A DNA stretch of 64,000 nucleotides, from assembly GCF_033473495.1 (NCBI RefSeq), contig NC_088936.1, positions 1,054,001 to 1,118,000 on the forward strand, written 5' to 3'. Below, in pieces: positions 1 through 11,307 of the stretch (position 1 is its first letter; each line of letters begins with the position of its first letter). A program made the position numbers and the translations under genes. The notes beneath the pieces were generated by a model. That model was not told the DNA's origin. It made no database searches and worked only from the letters and a program-made list of their open reading frames with translations. This stretch comes from Cercospora beticola. Lineage: Eukaryota > Ascomycota > Dothideomycetes > Mycosphaerellales > Mycosphaerellaceae.

Positions 1-1463
1 TCCAGCGCCGTAATTGGACTGGTATGCCAAGCCATCGTAGATATATTGGTTGTGGTCGATGCTGCGGACGCCGCTCTTGTAAAATCCGGTATTCACCGGT
101 TTCTCAAGTGATTCGATATTGAAGATATAAGTGACTGGGAAGCCATCGAGCGCTGGGGACTCTGGGCTGGCACGGTCTGGGCGGAGACCCTCGTCAAGTT
201 CGTCGTCCATGATCAAGTGAGTCTGCCAGTTGGGGTCGATGACCCAGCCTAAAAAGCAACGTATCAGCCATGTGTGCTCATGAAGATCTTGCATATGCGG
301 CAAATCTGACCTTGGTGAGTGTAGCTCGCGCCCTTGTATGGCGTCCTTGAAATGACTGTGCTGGCATTGCCGCCGTTCTTGTTTTCGACTAAGTATATCG
401 TGAGCGTATCTTCCTGTAGAAGTTATTAGAAGGCATTCAGGTCTCAGGGAATAGGGAATACTCAAATTATAACCGTAACAAACGTCTTTTCCGTTGTATT
501 TCTTGTCTGGACCGCGGTAGACAATGCATTGAGCGTCGTGGATGTACTGGGGACAAAAATTAGTGATCACGTGACTTGACGAGATTCCAGAGTAGAAGAC
601 TTACACCATCCTGAGGCGCGCAGCCAGTCTTCTTTGGGTTCTTTGGGTCCTTCACATCGATGAAGATCAAGCCGGCCGCACAAGAATCGTTTCTTGGCTG
701 AGCACCGACGGCAACGACATAGTTCAGCTCCTCGTTGACGACAACATTGTGCGATCGACCAGCTGGGAGCTCGTTGAACCATCCAGTGAGGTCTGTACGG
801 GTGTCGAAGGTCTTTGGCCGACGGGGGCTCAGAGTGAGCAGCTTGCGCATATCGAAGAATTGCACTCCATGGTTCACAGCCTCGGATCCGACAACCAAGT
901 AGTTGCCATTGGTCTTCAGCTCACGCCATTGCGATGGAAGAGCAGTGTGTTGCTGGGGCAGGCGTCCAAGATATTCCAGCTTGCCATCTCTGGTGACTTC
1001 AGCGAAAGCCACACCATCTGATTGTCCAATAGCGGCGAACTCGCGACGACCAAAGGTCCAACCCCAAGAGCCAGAACCGGAGCTGTCGTTGCCACCAAGC
1101 TCGGCGTGTGACTTGAAGTCGTACAGATCCGTGTCCTTGCAGCGGAATGTCTGGAGTGGGTCACCCTCCTTGGCGACTGCCAGCCCGTTGCGGCACTTCA
1201 CTGACTTTCCCTTGCCGCTGGACCATTTATCGAAGCCAGACCACTTTGCACTCTGGTAGTCGCCGGCAACCTCGTGTTCGTGCCACTGCCTCATCTTCTC
1301 CTTGAAGGTTGTCAGTAAACGAACCGTTGATGTCGCCAAGCCGAACACATACCTCCATAATGTCGCTGTGCACTTTACCCGAGACATAGTCTTCCTTGGT
1401 GTAGAAAGCGTTGGCAACGCCAGCGAGCGCCGGAATGGCGGCAGCAACGGCAGAGAACTTCAT
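1..1463 (-). CDS. LVIVD-repeat / choice-of-anchor-B type secreted protein (5' part, runs off the window)
   Basis: The gene starts at 1463 with a signal-peptide-like N-terminus (MKFSAVAAAIPALAGVANA). Exons read as 1353-1463, 605-1300, 462-546, 311-409 and 1-248; the 3' end lies outside the window. Visible family motifs are GRSHNVVVNEE, YIHDAQCIVYRGPD and GWVIDPNW, typical of fungal beta-propeller-like proteins annotated as LVIVD, choice-of-anchor B or 'regulatory P domain' proteins. The biochemical role is unknown; export from the cell is inferred from the signal peptide. At the exon 3/4 junction the expected donor after GYN reads TTGAGT instead of GTGAGT. A canonical GT-AG pair a few bases inward (donor at 461, acceptor at 410) keeps the frame and changes only two residues. 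That junction is the least certain part of the model. Confidence 0.8.
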
Positions 1464-3172
1464 CTTGCCTGAGAATTGAACGTGATTTCCAGGAAAAGTA
1501 TCAGTTGGCTGTGATCAATGGTCCTGGGGAGCAAGGCAAATTTTATACAACTATCAGACCCGCAGATCTCTGCCTAGAAGGCATTGGGGGTGCATTCCAC
1601 ACGCCTTCGCTTGCATAGTACGAACCATTTCCACGAGGTGGATAGCGGGACAACGATGATACCTTCCTGTCGTAGTAAGTTGCCCTTCCAAGAGTTTGGC
1701 AGCACATGCGCTCAAGCTGGAGAAGTGCTTGAGGCGTCTTGGTATGGATGCAGCAAGCATATGAGCCAAGCCAGTGAGAGCTTCTCGGTGTGCTGTGGTT
1801 GGTGTACTATAAGCTCGCCAAGGCTGCACACATTAGTGCCAAGATAATGGAAGTGGCGTACGCCGGACTCCATCTTTGATATGCAATTTGACCTGTCGAC
1901 TGAGAGCCTGTGACCGTGTGTGAACACTTTGGAAGAAGATAGAGCTGCATTTGTCCGGTCCCGATCGCCAATGTGAGAGAGGTCATTCAACCTGGCAGTA
2001 CGCTGCATGGAAGTCGACTGTCATGTCCACAGGAGCTCGTGTGCCTTGAGGGCGTAGCTCTTCGTGACGCATAAAGCCGAAGCTATTAAACCGGCAAGCG
2101 CAGGCTTTGAATGCGCATCATTGCTGCAATCGCAGTTCGTCTTGCCCGTTGAGTGCTAACCTGGTCCGAAGGATGCTCTTGCGTGTCCGGAACCATGTCC
2201 CAAAGAGGAAGGTAGTGTGGCTAGCCAAGAGCATTTGCGATACGAGTGGAGAAGCGTCAACTTTCCAGCTGTGCCAAGGGAACGAGTACCAGAGGCATAC
2301 CACATGACATGCTTCAGTGCAATCGTTGCGTGACAGAAGGATTTTCCCAGATGTGGCAACCATCACAAGGTTTTGATCCGTCAACCAGCAACGGCCAGCT
2401 CGATGTCCTTTGGTGGGATTTCCTTTCATGCTTCAGCACGTTGTGCTCTGCACAAGTGGATTGTGCATCATCTGTTCCCGCGGACTGTGGGGCTCTGGTA
2501 TTCCTATGCAGAGAGCACTCGCCGCATAGTTCAGTTCGAGCTCGGCAAGCCGTCCAGGATACAGCACCAGATGCTTCGTTCCAGCGAACAGTTCTTCGTT
2601 ATTGTATCGGGTATCGATCGCATCTGCCAACTCGATATGGATTGCACATCCGGAACCTCTAAAGATTTTCTCAGCGATCTCGCAAGAGTCCCTCAATCCG
2701 CATGTTGAAGCCCTTCGGCTTGGGAAAACAAAATCTTCCGGAGACAAATGTACCCCATTTTGTGCCTCAACAAGCACTCAGGTAGTCGGAGATGCGCCAC
2801 CATAGTTGATGGGTCTGATCGAAGCAGGTGATCCAGATTTCGTCCAATGATGATGTGAGGCTTGGCAGTGTGTTCCCATGGCGGCCAGAGTCGTGAAAGC
2901 TATCGGTAGGTAGCGTTTCAGGAACGCAGAGGAGAGGGTACTCGCAGGTATTTAATCCACTGGAGCCTGATGAGCATGTTTGCGCATCCATGTGAGCTAG
3001 AGCAGTGCGCTTGCTTGGATGCCGAGTGACTAGCGCATCTTTTGAGCAGATATATGCTCAGACGAGCTTGGCCATGAGCAGCTGAATCTCATCTAGGGTC
3101 TCTGCAAATTGGACCTCTCCGCAACAGTGTTTCGAGCGATTCCCGATCAACGGATGTGAACGCTATGGGCGC
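1464..3172. other. Intergenic stretch with weak minus-strand open frames, no supported gene
   Basis: No recognised gene is present. A minus-strand frame at 2118-2777 is open for about 220 codons except for one TGA at 2433-2435. A second minus frame at 2767-2991 (starting MDAQTCSSG) overlaps it in another phase. Codon third positions look random, unlike neighbouring genes. This could be a decayed gene or chance. Confidence 0.4.
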
Positions 3173-4648
3173 TCAATGATGCTCGTCTGGAGGAACAGGT
3201 ACGTTTGCCTTCCGATCACCCTCTTTGTACTCATCTGGCAACATAACTCAGTCCATATCGAAAGCACAACACGTTGAGCAGCAACTCACCTTTGTCTTCG
3301 TCCATGCCAGGCATCATGATCTGCTTCTGCAAAACTGCTCGAATGTGCATGATGAACACGAATATCCACATTATTACGAGCAAGATCGTCATCAAGCTTG
3401 CTACCCATAGGATGCCTTCGCTCTTCAGCTGCTGTCCGATCCTGGTTGTAGCAACAGTGAAGCCCACGTTTGGGAAAACAAACTAAGCTCAATGTCAGCG
3501 CAATCGGAGAACCTGCGGTAGTGGCACAGAAATGGTCTCCTGCTAGTACTTACAGCCCACCAAACAAGGTGAAACGACATCCTACTCGCTCCAGCTAGCA
3601 CACTCAGCAGCGTGATGCAGAAGAACCAGAAACTCAGTGACCACAGAAACATGGCCACGAAATCTGCCATCGTTTGAAGGACCACGACCACGCCAGGTCT
3701 CTCCAGGAAGTATGCGTCTTGATTAGGCAACGCCTGGCTCATTCCAAGAAGCGCAAGCCCAGTGAAAGAAGGCGGCCCCACAGAAATGAACATTCCCGGT
3801 CTCAGGTTCGGTGCTGGCAGACCGAACTGCATGAGTCGATGAATATAGATCGCATAAACCATGATGCTGACCATCCAACCTAGTCCTTGCATCGTCAATC
3901 CTGCGAGAATAATTGAAAGACGGTGATGCACAGGCTGGTCACTGGCAATGGCGCTAGCAAGAGTTCCAGATAGCATAACAGGAAAGATTGGTAAGATCCA
4001 AGCTGGCGTCATACTTTGAATCGTCAGGCGATGAGGTTTGGCGGAGAACAGGTAAAGATATTGAAGGACTGCGACGAGGAACGTCACGGCAAGGTAGGTC
4101 CAAAACAAAACTCGGAGTGTCGTGATCAACCATTCTCCACCCTTGCCATCGCCACCTCGCCGCAATGTTTCCACACCATAAACCTGCATCCCAGTGACGA
4201 TGTTTACGGCGGCAAGCCAGAATGTTGGGAAGAAGAGCGCCTCGGTGGGATGCATAAGAGACTTCCTTAATGTGCCCGGGTGTAAGATGAATCGTGCTGC
4301 GATTCCGGAGCAGAGTAGCAGGAAAATTACAATGTCGAATACATAAACGACTTTGCCAATCGTGATGAGGCCTGCAAACTGATGTGGAGTCGCGCGCAAA
4401 AGCAGAGCGATGCCGCCTGTGCTCATGGGAAGTGTAAACCAAGCCCAGGTGAAATGCTGAAGGCGAATGCGAAAAGGCACACTTTTTCGGGTTGCCATAC
4501 TGTCGATCTCGTTGTTTGCGCCCTCGTGGTGGGATTTCTGGCCGGCAAGTGGTGATTGTGCTCTGGGCTGGGCTCGCGAGTTGCTGTGCAAGTCCAGCCG
4601 CGATGACTTCCATTTCCGCCACCACAGGGATTGCTCGTGGTGACCCAT
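3173..4648 (-). CDS. TDT/SLAC1-family anion or dicarboxylate transporter
   Basis: Three exons: 3554-4648, 3290-3482 and 3173-3234, with introns of 71 and 55 bp and consensus GT-AG ends. The protein is highly hydrophobic with about ten membrane segments. It begins its conserved part with RLQHFTWAWFTLPMSTGG, the signature of the voltage-dependent anion channel / tellurite-resistance-dicarboxylate transporter family, which includes the malate permease Mae1 and sulfite exporter Ssu1. It should sit in the plasma membrane and export or import small anions; the substrate cannot be read from sequence. The first ATG is at 4648, but an ATG at 4498 (MATRKSVPF) directly before the conserved core is equally plausible. 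The C-terminal tail is charged (DEDKDEYKEGDRK) and cytosolic in this family. Confidence 0.87.
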
Positions 4649-5524
4649 GGCCGCGTCTTATCGAAAGTATTGGCTAGCAAGTGCAAATTCTCATGCTGGT
4701 ATTTTGTATACGACCATTCTTGTTTGTTTTTTCGAGGCTGATAAGAAGAATTGGTGGCTGACTGAAAATGGTCATCGAGCCATGCTGTATCAAGACAACC
4801 TGAGAACTTGTGCCTTCGGGATGACTTTTGTATCCAGTTTTCGCAAGTCTCCCAGACGGCGATGCCAGTGAGTGCCAGAGCTTCGTTGTGAGATATGAAA
4901 CAAGGTTCCCGGTCCAGTGGTAGAACGATGCGGAGGATCCCGGAACCTACACGTGCCTACCCTTTCGACCAATGACGATTATTGTTCGCGCCTGCGAATC
5001 TGGAGTGAGTCTCTCCGACCAGCTTGGAGAAAAGCCAACATTGATGAGGATGGAAGTGATGGTAAGAAGCAGTTTCGACACCAGCTTGATTATGCAAAGT
5101 TCGTGAAATGGTTATGACTAGTCCCAGCTATGGTCGTCCGTATTCTTTCGTCCCACTGCTTTCTCCATCCGCCGTCAACCCCTATCCTCATCGACTTGTG
5201 CCTTTCTTGCTGCTGACGCGCTGTAGATGCCAAACATTGCTCGTGCAATTGAGTGTGCTCTCCGGGATAGCTGTTTGACTGCAGCTCAAGCAAGACTCGA
5301 CCCTCCACGGCGTGGCATTATTGGAGATACCTAAAGCTGTCGAGCACGTCCGTTGCAGGCTTGCAGCTTATGGTGAGCTTTGCGTACAGACACGCTGCTT
5401 TGCTTCGATGTGATGCAAGCTGTGAGCTCAAATGGCAGCACGAGTCCTGCATCAGCGTTACAGTAGAGACTGCACCCTCAGACTCGGATGTGCAGACCAT
5501 TGAAAATGCCGGCACTACACCTCT
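4649..5524. other. Intergenic stretch
   Basis: It contains the 5' flank of the anion transporter and the 3' flank of the four-exon gene to the right. Only short unsupported open frames are seen. Confidence 0.5.
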
Positions 5525-6612
5525 TCAAGTCGGACAAGTCCTATACAAATCTCTGACGGGATCGAAGTAGCGAGAAGCACGTATCGCTTGCGTGGTTTCG
5601 GGATTGGACTGCGTTCGGCTCAGTGCTGGCTCCACACAAGTATGCTCACGCTCTTCCGTCTGATCGTCGAGGTCCATATCGGGTTCGGTGTGCTGGGGTT
5701 CGGGTGAGGCATCAGAATGGGAGTCAAGCTCTCCACTCCTTCGCATGCGACATCTGTGGGAAGAGTGCACATTTCGGCCATCACGATAGCGGAAGACGTG
5801 CCACACTACCACAGTGTCAGTTCACGATTGGCTCTCTTTCGATCCTTGCGAAGTGGAGCTGTCACTGACACAACCAGCGAATGATCCAGTTGTCCGAAGT
5901 CTCGTCATCGGAGTCCTGACCGAGAGCATAAATCATCTTCGTATCGGAGCGGGCCCGGTGGTATATGCGCGCTACCTCTCTATTCAGGACATCTTCGTCT
6001 ATGTGCTTGTAGGCGTATGGCGCCTCCACCGACGGATCGCCTCTCAAGTGCGCAGCGAGACCATTGCGATCTGCGGACAATCGATTCCAGCCCTCAACAG
6101 CTTCAGTCTGTCGGAATGCTATGAGCATGCCATGAAGCACCGACTATTCTGAGTTCCCGTACCTTCATGTTGGAATAGAGCCGCCGGTGAAGCTTGTTCC
6201 CATCGCTCAGACCTAGTCGCTCGAAGAAGCGCTTCTTTGGCTCAGATTGTGCCAGAGACTTCGCCATGGGAGCCATGACACGTGCCTGACACAGACCACA
6301 AGTAGGGACAACCGCTACGTCGTGGATGCTCGGGGGGCCACTGAAACGATATGATCGAAATACATAGGCTCGAAGTTAGGCCTATCCGGTGCGTTGCATT
6401 CATTCAGCGCACACCTACCAGACCACTCTCGATCTACCGCTACAGGAAGCCCCGAGGCTATGTTTATAGCATGGAACTCCAGACCACCCCTTGAATGTCG
6501 AGATTTGGCCCCGACGAGAGTACCGATCGAATTTTCCGAAACCCCGATCTAACTCGCGCAGCAAGTCTGAAAGAGTTGGGTGACAACATGGTTTCTCTTC
6601 GTGCTTGCACAT
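5525..6612 (-). CDS. Uncharacterised four-exon protein of about 296 aa
   Basis: No single open frame covers this gene. It is assembled from four frames joined by clean introns: exons 6419-6612, 6163-6340, 5870-6107 and 5525-5805; introns of 78, 55 and 64 bp. The first intron contains a CCTAAC branch site and a TTTCAG acceptor. All phases agree, and codon use resembles the confirmed genes. The product starts MCKHEEKPCCHP (an ATG at 6663 is the alternative). It carries a cysteine pair, PTCGLCQ, then a basic segment KKRFFERLGLS, an acidic patch SDDETSDNW, a Trp-rich stretch around WLLWHVFRYRDGRN, and a hydrophilic tail with an acidic run MDLDDQTEERE. No membrane segment or signal peptide is evident. 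I do not recognise the family and assign no function. Confidence 0.62.
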
Positions 6613-7755
6613 GCCCTCTCTGTGTGTGCGAGCTTGTTCACTGATCAATAACGCACAGGTCATTGGACTCCTTCATCAAGTTGGCGACCAAAGCTGGGCC
6701 AATAGCAGTGGAGTATCGCACTTGTGACCCGAACTGGCATAGCGCAAGTGTACGTGAATAATTCACCCTGTAGGGTTTCAGTTCAGCGGACGCTGCCAGG
6801 ATTCACAAGCATAGCCAAGACAACATCTGCACGCGAGAATCTATCGCTCGATCAGCATCCGCTATTCAGTGCTAGTCCGAGGATTGATCTCTGTACGCTA
6901 TCAAGGCTTGAAGGCGCCTTTGCATGATGCTCTTTACTTCAAGTAACGACAGATCATATATGTCTGCTGTGCAAGTGGGCACTTTTTTGTCGATTTAGCA
7001 GCCTCACCTCACTGTCAGTCTATGACAGGAAGGTCATGGATACGGACTGCGGATGGCATCTGCGTTCAATGTTCAACGGAATAGCACAACGATACTGTTT
7101 GCATCGAGCGACTCCATGATCGACTTACCACGGAGCCTGACCTTCAAGCAGTACAGTCCGGCCGTTCTTTTGCCAGGTTCAGTCGACATTCTGGCCTGTG
7201 CGGGTCTGTCCAGTTTCATCAGGCCGAGTCAACAGACGACCACATTCGCAGAGTAACATATCACTTTCAAATATGTCAATAATCCAATATCTGCTTGCTG
7301 CTCAAAGCAGCCTAGCAGCACAACGACACAGCCTATAAACCCAACGCGAACTTTCTCGTGCTCTATCCGGTGACAGAGGTAGCTTTCAGTTCTCCCGCCT
7401 CCGTGGAGGAAACATCTCATGCGCTACCCGCGATTATAGCCTGAAAGAAGCTAGCGTGAAGAAAAACTTTTGAGCGTCGTTCGACCACTCCGTGCATCCC
7501 ATGGACCGAAGCCGCGGATTCCTGAAGTCAGATCAGATCAACCTTGAGGTGCTAGAACGTGATAGGGTCGTTTTTCTGATTCGGGTTCAAACGCTGTCCT
7601 TGATAGCATGATCACAGGAGTTCTTGTAGTCGAGGATTGTCGAGCCAGCCTGGGCCACACAGGAATTGCGTAACTCTGAGGAGTTTTTGTTCAACGAGCG
7701 ATTTCGCACCTGGAGTGGTCTATGACTTGTGGTCCAACAGCGGCGAGGGCTGACC
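6613..7755. other. Intergenic stretch
   Basis: No coding pattern, repeat or RNA gene recognised. It lies between the start of the unknown gene and the 3' end of the zinc-cluster regulator, both on the minus strand. Confidence 0.5.
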
Positions 7756-9282
7756 TCAGCTTCCCCTTAGGATCCTGTTCGCATTCGATTTCATCTGAGT
7801 GCTGGCCTTTGGAGAGTGCGCAATAGCCATCAGAGGCCAAGTTAAGAAGAAAACACTCAGAGCTCTGCTTGGTCCATTTGCAGGTTCGCTTCTCCCGTCC
7901 CCAATATCAATGGCTGCAGTGACTTGTTCCCAGAGCTGGTTGATGCAACGAAAGACTGCCGCTCCACTGCACAGATTCGTCAATTCTTCGGATCTTCCAG
8001 TGCCGGTCGTCAGCTCGAAGAGTAGCTGTAGGAGGTGTAGCCCGACTGTGAGGTATAGACTCTTTGCGATAGCTACTGACTTCGCGGAAGTCAACCCTAT
8101 CAGTCCATTGAATGCTGTCCGTCGGGATGCGCAGCTACCGTTCCAGTGAATGCATGAAGTGGCGCAGATGAGTTCGTCAAACACGCCGAATGTTTCACTG
8201 CCCAGACGTGCGACATTCTCGGAACTCTCGTTGCGAGAACGACTGGCTGAACGTAGCTGGCCCATGACTACAATCGCCCTTCCTATCGATGAATCCAAAG
8301 CGGCATGGTATGTCCACGTATTCCATTTGGCACCGAACTCCGTGAGAAAGCAACCAGGATCCATGGGATTTTCTGAGCTGAAAAACACGATCAGCTACGA
8401 ATGGTGAGTACACGCTCTGCAGGCAAGTCTTGAATCGATGAGACTCACCCCAATGTGCCGGCAAAAGACGAACAGTTCGCGATCGATCTCGTTGTCGAGT
8501 CCTGTCTGTACTCGGTACTGAATCAGTGATTGAGCGCCCGCGGCATGGGGGCATAATCCTCCAATTGTACGCATTTCGGCTCCGGGTAAGCTTCGCAGAG
8601 TGAACTGAATGGTTGTCAGTACAGTCAGCGGGCTGATGAACGTGGCACACACCGTAAAGAAGCCCGTGAGGAATACAGCCATGAGTACAGAGTCGTCTCT
8701 AAGCTCTCCGGGCGATTCCATCGCCTGTCGCAGACTGGAGATACATGTTTTATATGCTCGCCTCGCATCTGTCAGAAGTCCCGGCTGGCGACTCTCGATT
8801 GCCGCATTGGCAAGTGCAGCAGCCTTGAGCGCATGGGAAAAGCAAGCGGCGGGATGGCCAGCGTGGAGCTGCGGAAGTACATCGAAAACCATGATACCGG
8901 AGCTGTCCGAAAAGGAACCAAAAAGCGCAGAGATACAGTACACCTCAGCTTCAACATCGATGCGATACATCATCGTGCGAAGGAGCTGCGACTCCATCTT
9001 CTCTGCCCTGCGTTTATCTCGTCGTTCAGCCTTAATTCTCCTGACTCTTTCTGCTACCTGCGATGCTGCACGCGAGTTCTGCTCTCGGTGGAGCACGTCC
9101 CAAGGATCTGGATAGCCTGGGCAGTCTAGCTGGAGACGTACGCAACGCAGACACGCAGGCTGCTGCATATCATACTATTCCGAATGTCAGCTAGTGAATT
9201 CTCGACTTTCCCATTTGCTGTGCATCTGTACCTTCACTTTCGAGTCCCTGCAAGTTGAGCATCCCAATGGAGGTCTATCCAT
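7756..9282 (-). CDS. Zn2Cys6 fungal transcription factor with a damaged zinc cluster
   Basis: Four exons: 9232-9282, 8653-9174, 8449-8604 and 7756-8394; introns of 57, 48 and 54 bp, all phase 0; about 455 aa. Exon 1 encodes MDRPPLGCSTCRDSKVK and exon 2 begins YDMQQPACLRC, followed by VRLQLDC. This is the CX2CX6CX6CX2CX6C binuclear cluster, but the third cysteine, the first codon of exon 2, reads TAT (Tyr) instead of TGT. A basic segment (KAERRDKRRAEK) follows. The remainder is a helical 'fungal-specific' regulatory region with GGLCPHAAGAQSLIQYR. Family members bind CGG-type sites in the nucleus. With one ligand missing, DNA binding is doubtful, so this may be a pseudogene or a regulator acting without DNA contact. 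Its targets are not evident from the neighbours. Confidence 0.72.
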
Positions 9283-10133
9283 TTCCGGCAACCCACTCAG
9301 GCGAAAAGCCAGAAACAGTAAGAAAGCTCAAGATCATCCGTGACAGCATGTCTTTGATTGTGAAGGTGACGGCCGAATGTCCACGGGTTCAGCAACGAAG
9401 ACCCATGCTGATAGAAATGGTAAATAAGCCTTCCAACGCGAGTCAAGCAATATAGGCTTCATCGGACAAACCCTACAGACAGCGGGCTTCCTAGTAGACG
9501 TAGTTCCTGGTGGTCTGAATCTTAATTTAACGCACACATCCGCCCTCCGACGCTTCGGGAATATGTACTGCAAGCTCGGTCTGGTCACTTCTCGTGGGGC
9601 TCACTGTCGACTGCTTGGTCTTTGCTCTGACGAGCAAGCAAGTGAGCAGGAACTGCAGGGCCTTGAACTTTTCGGGATCTCTCCCTGGTTGTCGGTATGC
9701 GACTTTGGAACACGAACGGCGAACGGATAGGGGAGCCGCTTGTACGTCGTGCAATATCAACAAGTATCGTGACTCAGGAGTCTCGGCAGCAGGGATCTGG
9801 TGCTGGGTTGGGGTCTAGCTGTCGGTACGTGCACTAGGCTCAGTTGTCAGATGAAGTCATGTCAGTAGCACCACGTAGAAATTACCCATCTTAAATAGCT
9901 CGTTACGCCAGCGAGGCGCTTCTCGTTACTACCACAGAATGGGCGTGTCTTCTTCCGTCGCGTTTTGGAAATAGCGGCTCGTGAACCAGGCGATGGTCCC
10001 TTGGTTGCTCATAAGCCAGTGCACAGGAGACATGTTGGTTCAACGGCTTGGCTGCCATAACCCACGTACTTGAAAGGTGAGTGATGACCCTAGATCAATG
10101 GAGCTCTTCTCCGCGGATCTTGACGCGCTTCCC
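9283..10133. other. Intergenic stretch with possible gene remnant
   Basis: No confident gene. On the minus strand near 9928-10031 a short frame (MSPVHWLMSNQG to TPILW) looks protein-like and may belong with the remnant described at 10134-10545. Confidence 0.35.
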
Positions 10134-10545
10134 TCAGTTCTTCACACTCACCAGAGGCACAAAACCAAACGAAGAACCCCCTCTGCGAAGCTCAAACTGT
10201 AAGCGAGGCTTCGAAGACAGTGAACGGAAAGCGTCCCGAGATTTCTGGATGTGGCGAAGCCAGTCTCTAAGCAAGCCTGAGATGTGCTCGGAACTCAGCG
10301 CACTAAGCAGGATGTCAGTTCGCAAAGAGGCTATGAAGAAGATTGTGTCTGGCAAGTCCAACATACAATGGATTTCAGTTGCGTCCGCCAAGCAGATGAT
10401 CAATCGCGTGGTGCCAGAAATCGTGACCAAAACATCCATATGCTTGCACGGTGTCAAAATTGGGGATAGGCTCCATCAGTGCAAAACTCGAAGGCACCTG
10501 GAGACTAGCAGCACTGCTGCCTAGATCTTGGACAGGGTTTGACAT
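10134..10545 (-). pseudogene. Possible decayed gene of unknown family
   Basis: Two overlapping minus-strand frames have reasonable codon use: MSNPVQDLGSSAASL to DHLLGGRN, and, shifted, ATEIHCMLDLPDTIFF to RGGSSFGFVPL. The second ends at a good donor (GTGAGT, just after the FVPL codons). Joining the two frames needs a frameshift near 10385, because no intron fits. The family is not recognised. Chance open frames cannot be excluded, so confidence is low. Confidence 0.25.
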
Positions 10546-10626
10546 CGATAAATGCTTCCCTGGCCGACACACATCGATAATGGGGCTTTTTGTATGTTGC
10601 AGTGCTTCACTTGACCCGACTCTGCA

Positions 10627-10995
10627 ATGGCCTCTCTCAATCTGCTCCTCGCCAGACTTCTGGCACTATACCAGCTCACTCTCGGCCTCAGCTCAGTCAT
10701 ATGTCCTCGCTGGACAGCAATCAACATTTTCAACCTTTCACCAGCTCGAGTGAACCCTATCGCGACTCGGATCGGAGGCTCCAGAGACCTGGTTTTCGGA
10801 ATGGCCCTTCTCCTGTACATGCATGACCTTCGCGTCCGAAAGTTGCTCTCTCGATGCGCAGCATTGATTAACGTTGTGGATGCTGGCAGTATGGCCGCAA
10901 CTTATTGCGAAGGAAGCTTGGAACGGGAAACCGCCTTTGCAGGTGGGCTGGCAAGTGCGATTGTGGCGATGGTAGCGTTCTTGAGCGCCGCATGA
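10627..10995 (+). CDS. Small DUF4267-like membrane protein
   Basis: A single 122-aa frame begins MASLNLLLARLLALYQ. It has about four hydrophobic segments and the GGSRDLVFGMALLLYMHDLR stretch characteristic of fungal DUF4267-type proteins, which carry a G-x-RD loop between helices. It ends FAGGLASAIVAMVAFLSAA. Such proteins are small integral membrane proteins of unknown function. It stands alone on the plus strand, convergent with the ArsH gene, whose 3' end is about 310 bp away. No regulatory feature was identified. Confidence 0.68.
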   Translation: MASLNLLLARLLALYQLTLGLSSVICPRWTAINIFNLSPARVNPIATRIGGSRDLVFGMALLLYMHDLRVRKLLSRCAALINVVDAGSMAATYCEGSLERETAFAGGLASAIVAMVAFLSAA

Positions 10996-11307
10996 CCAGT
11001 CGCACGAAGAGTTGAGACTTAAAAAGGTAGGCCAGGAAGTGCACTATTCGCATGCCCTGGGCGTTGCTGACCTACCCCAAGGCAAGTTTGGGTGTACGTA
11101 GAATTGCTGTACGCAGAAGAAGGGCGTGCATGCGGGCAGGCGATGCTCGTTTGCCTTGGAACGACCCCAGAATATTGACAGTGAGCGGCACCCACGTGAG
11201 CTGAGCAACAATATCGATAAGCAAGACCTCGCGAGATGCACCAGCTATCCTGCACGACGATACTCCATTGCGACGACGGCGATGCTAGTCGAGGGAGAGC
11301 TCTTGAC
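10996..11307. other. Convergent intergenic spacer
   Basis: This is the 3' flank between the DUF4267-like gene and the ArsH gene. No gene or repeat is recognised. Confidence 0.5.
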
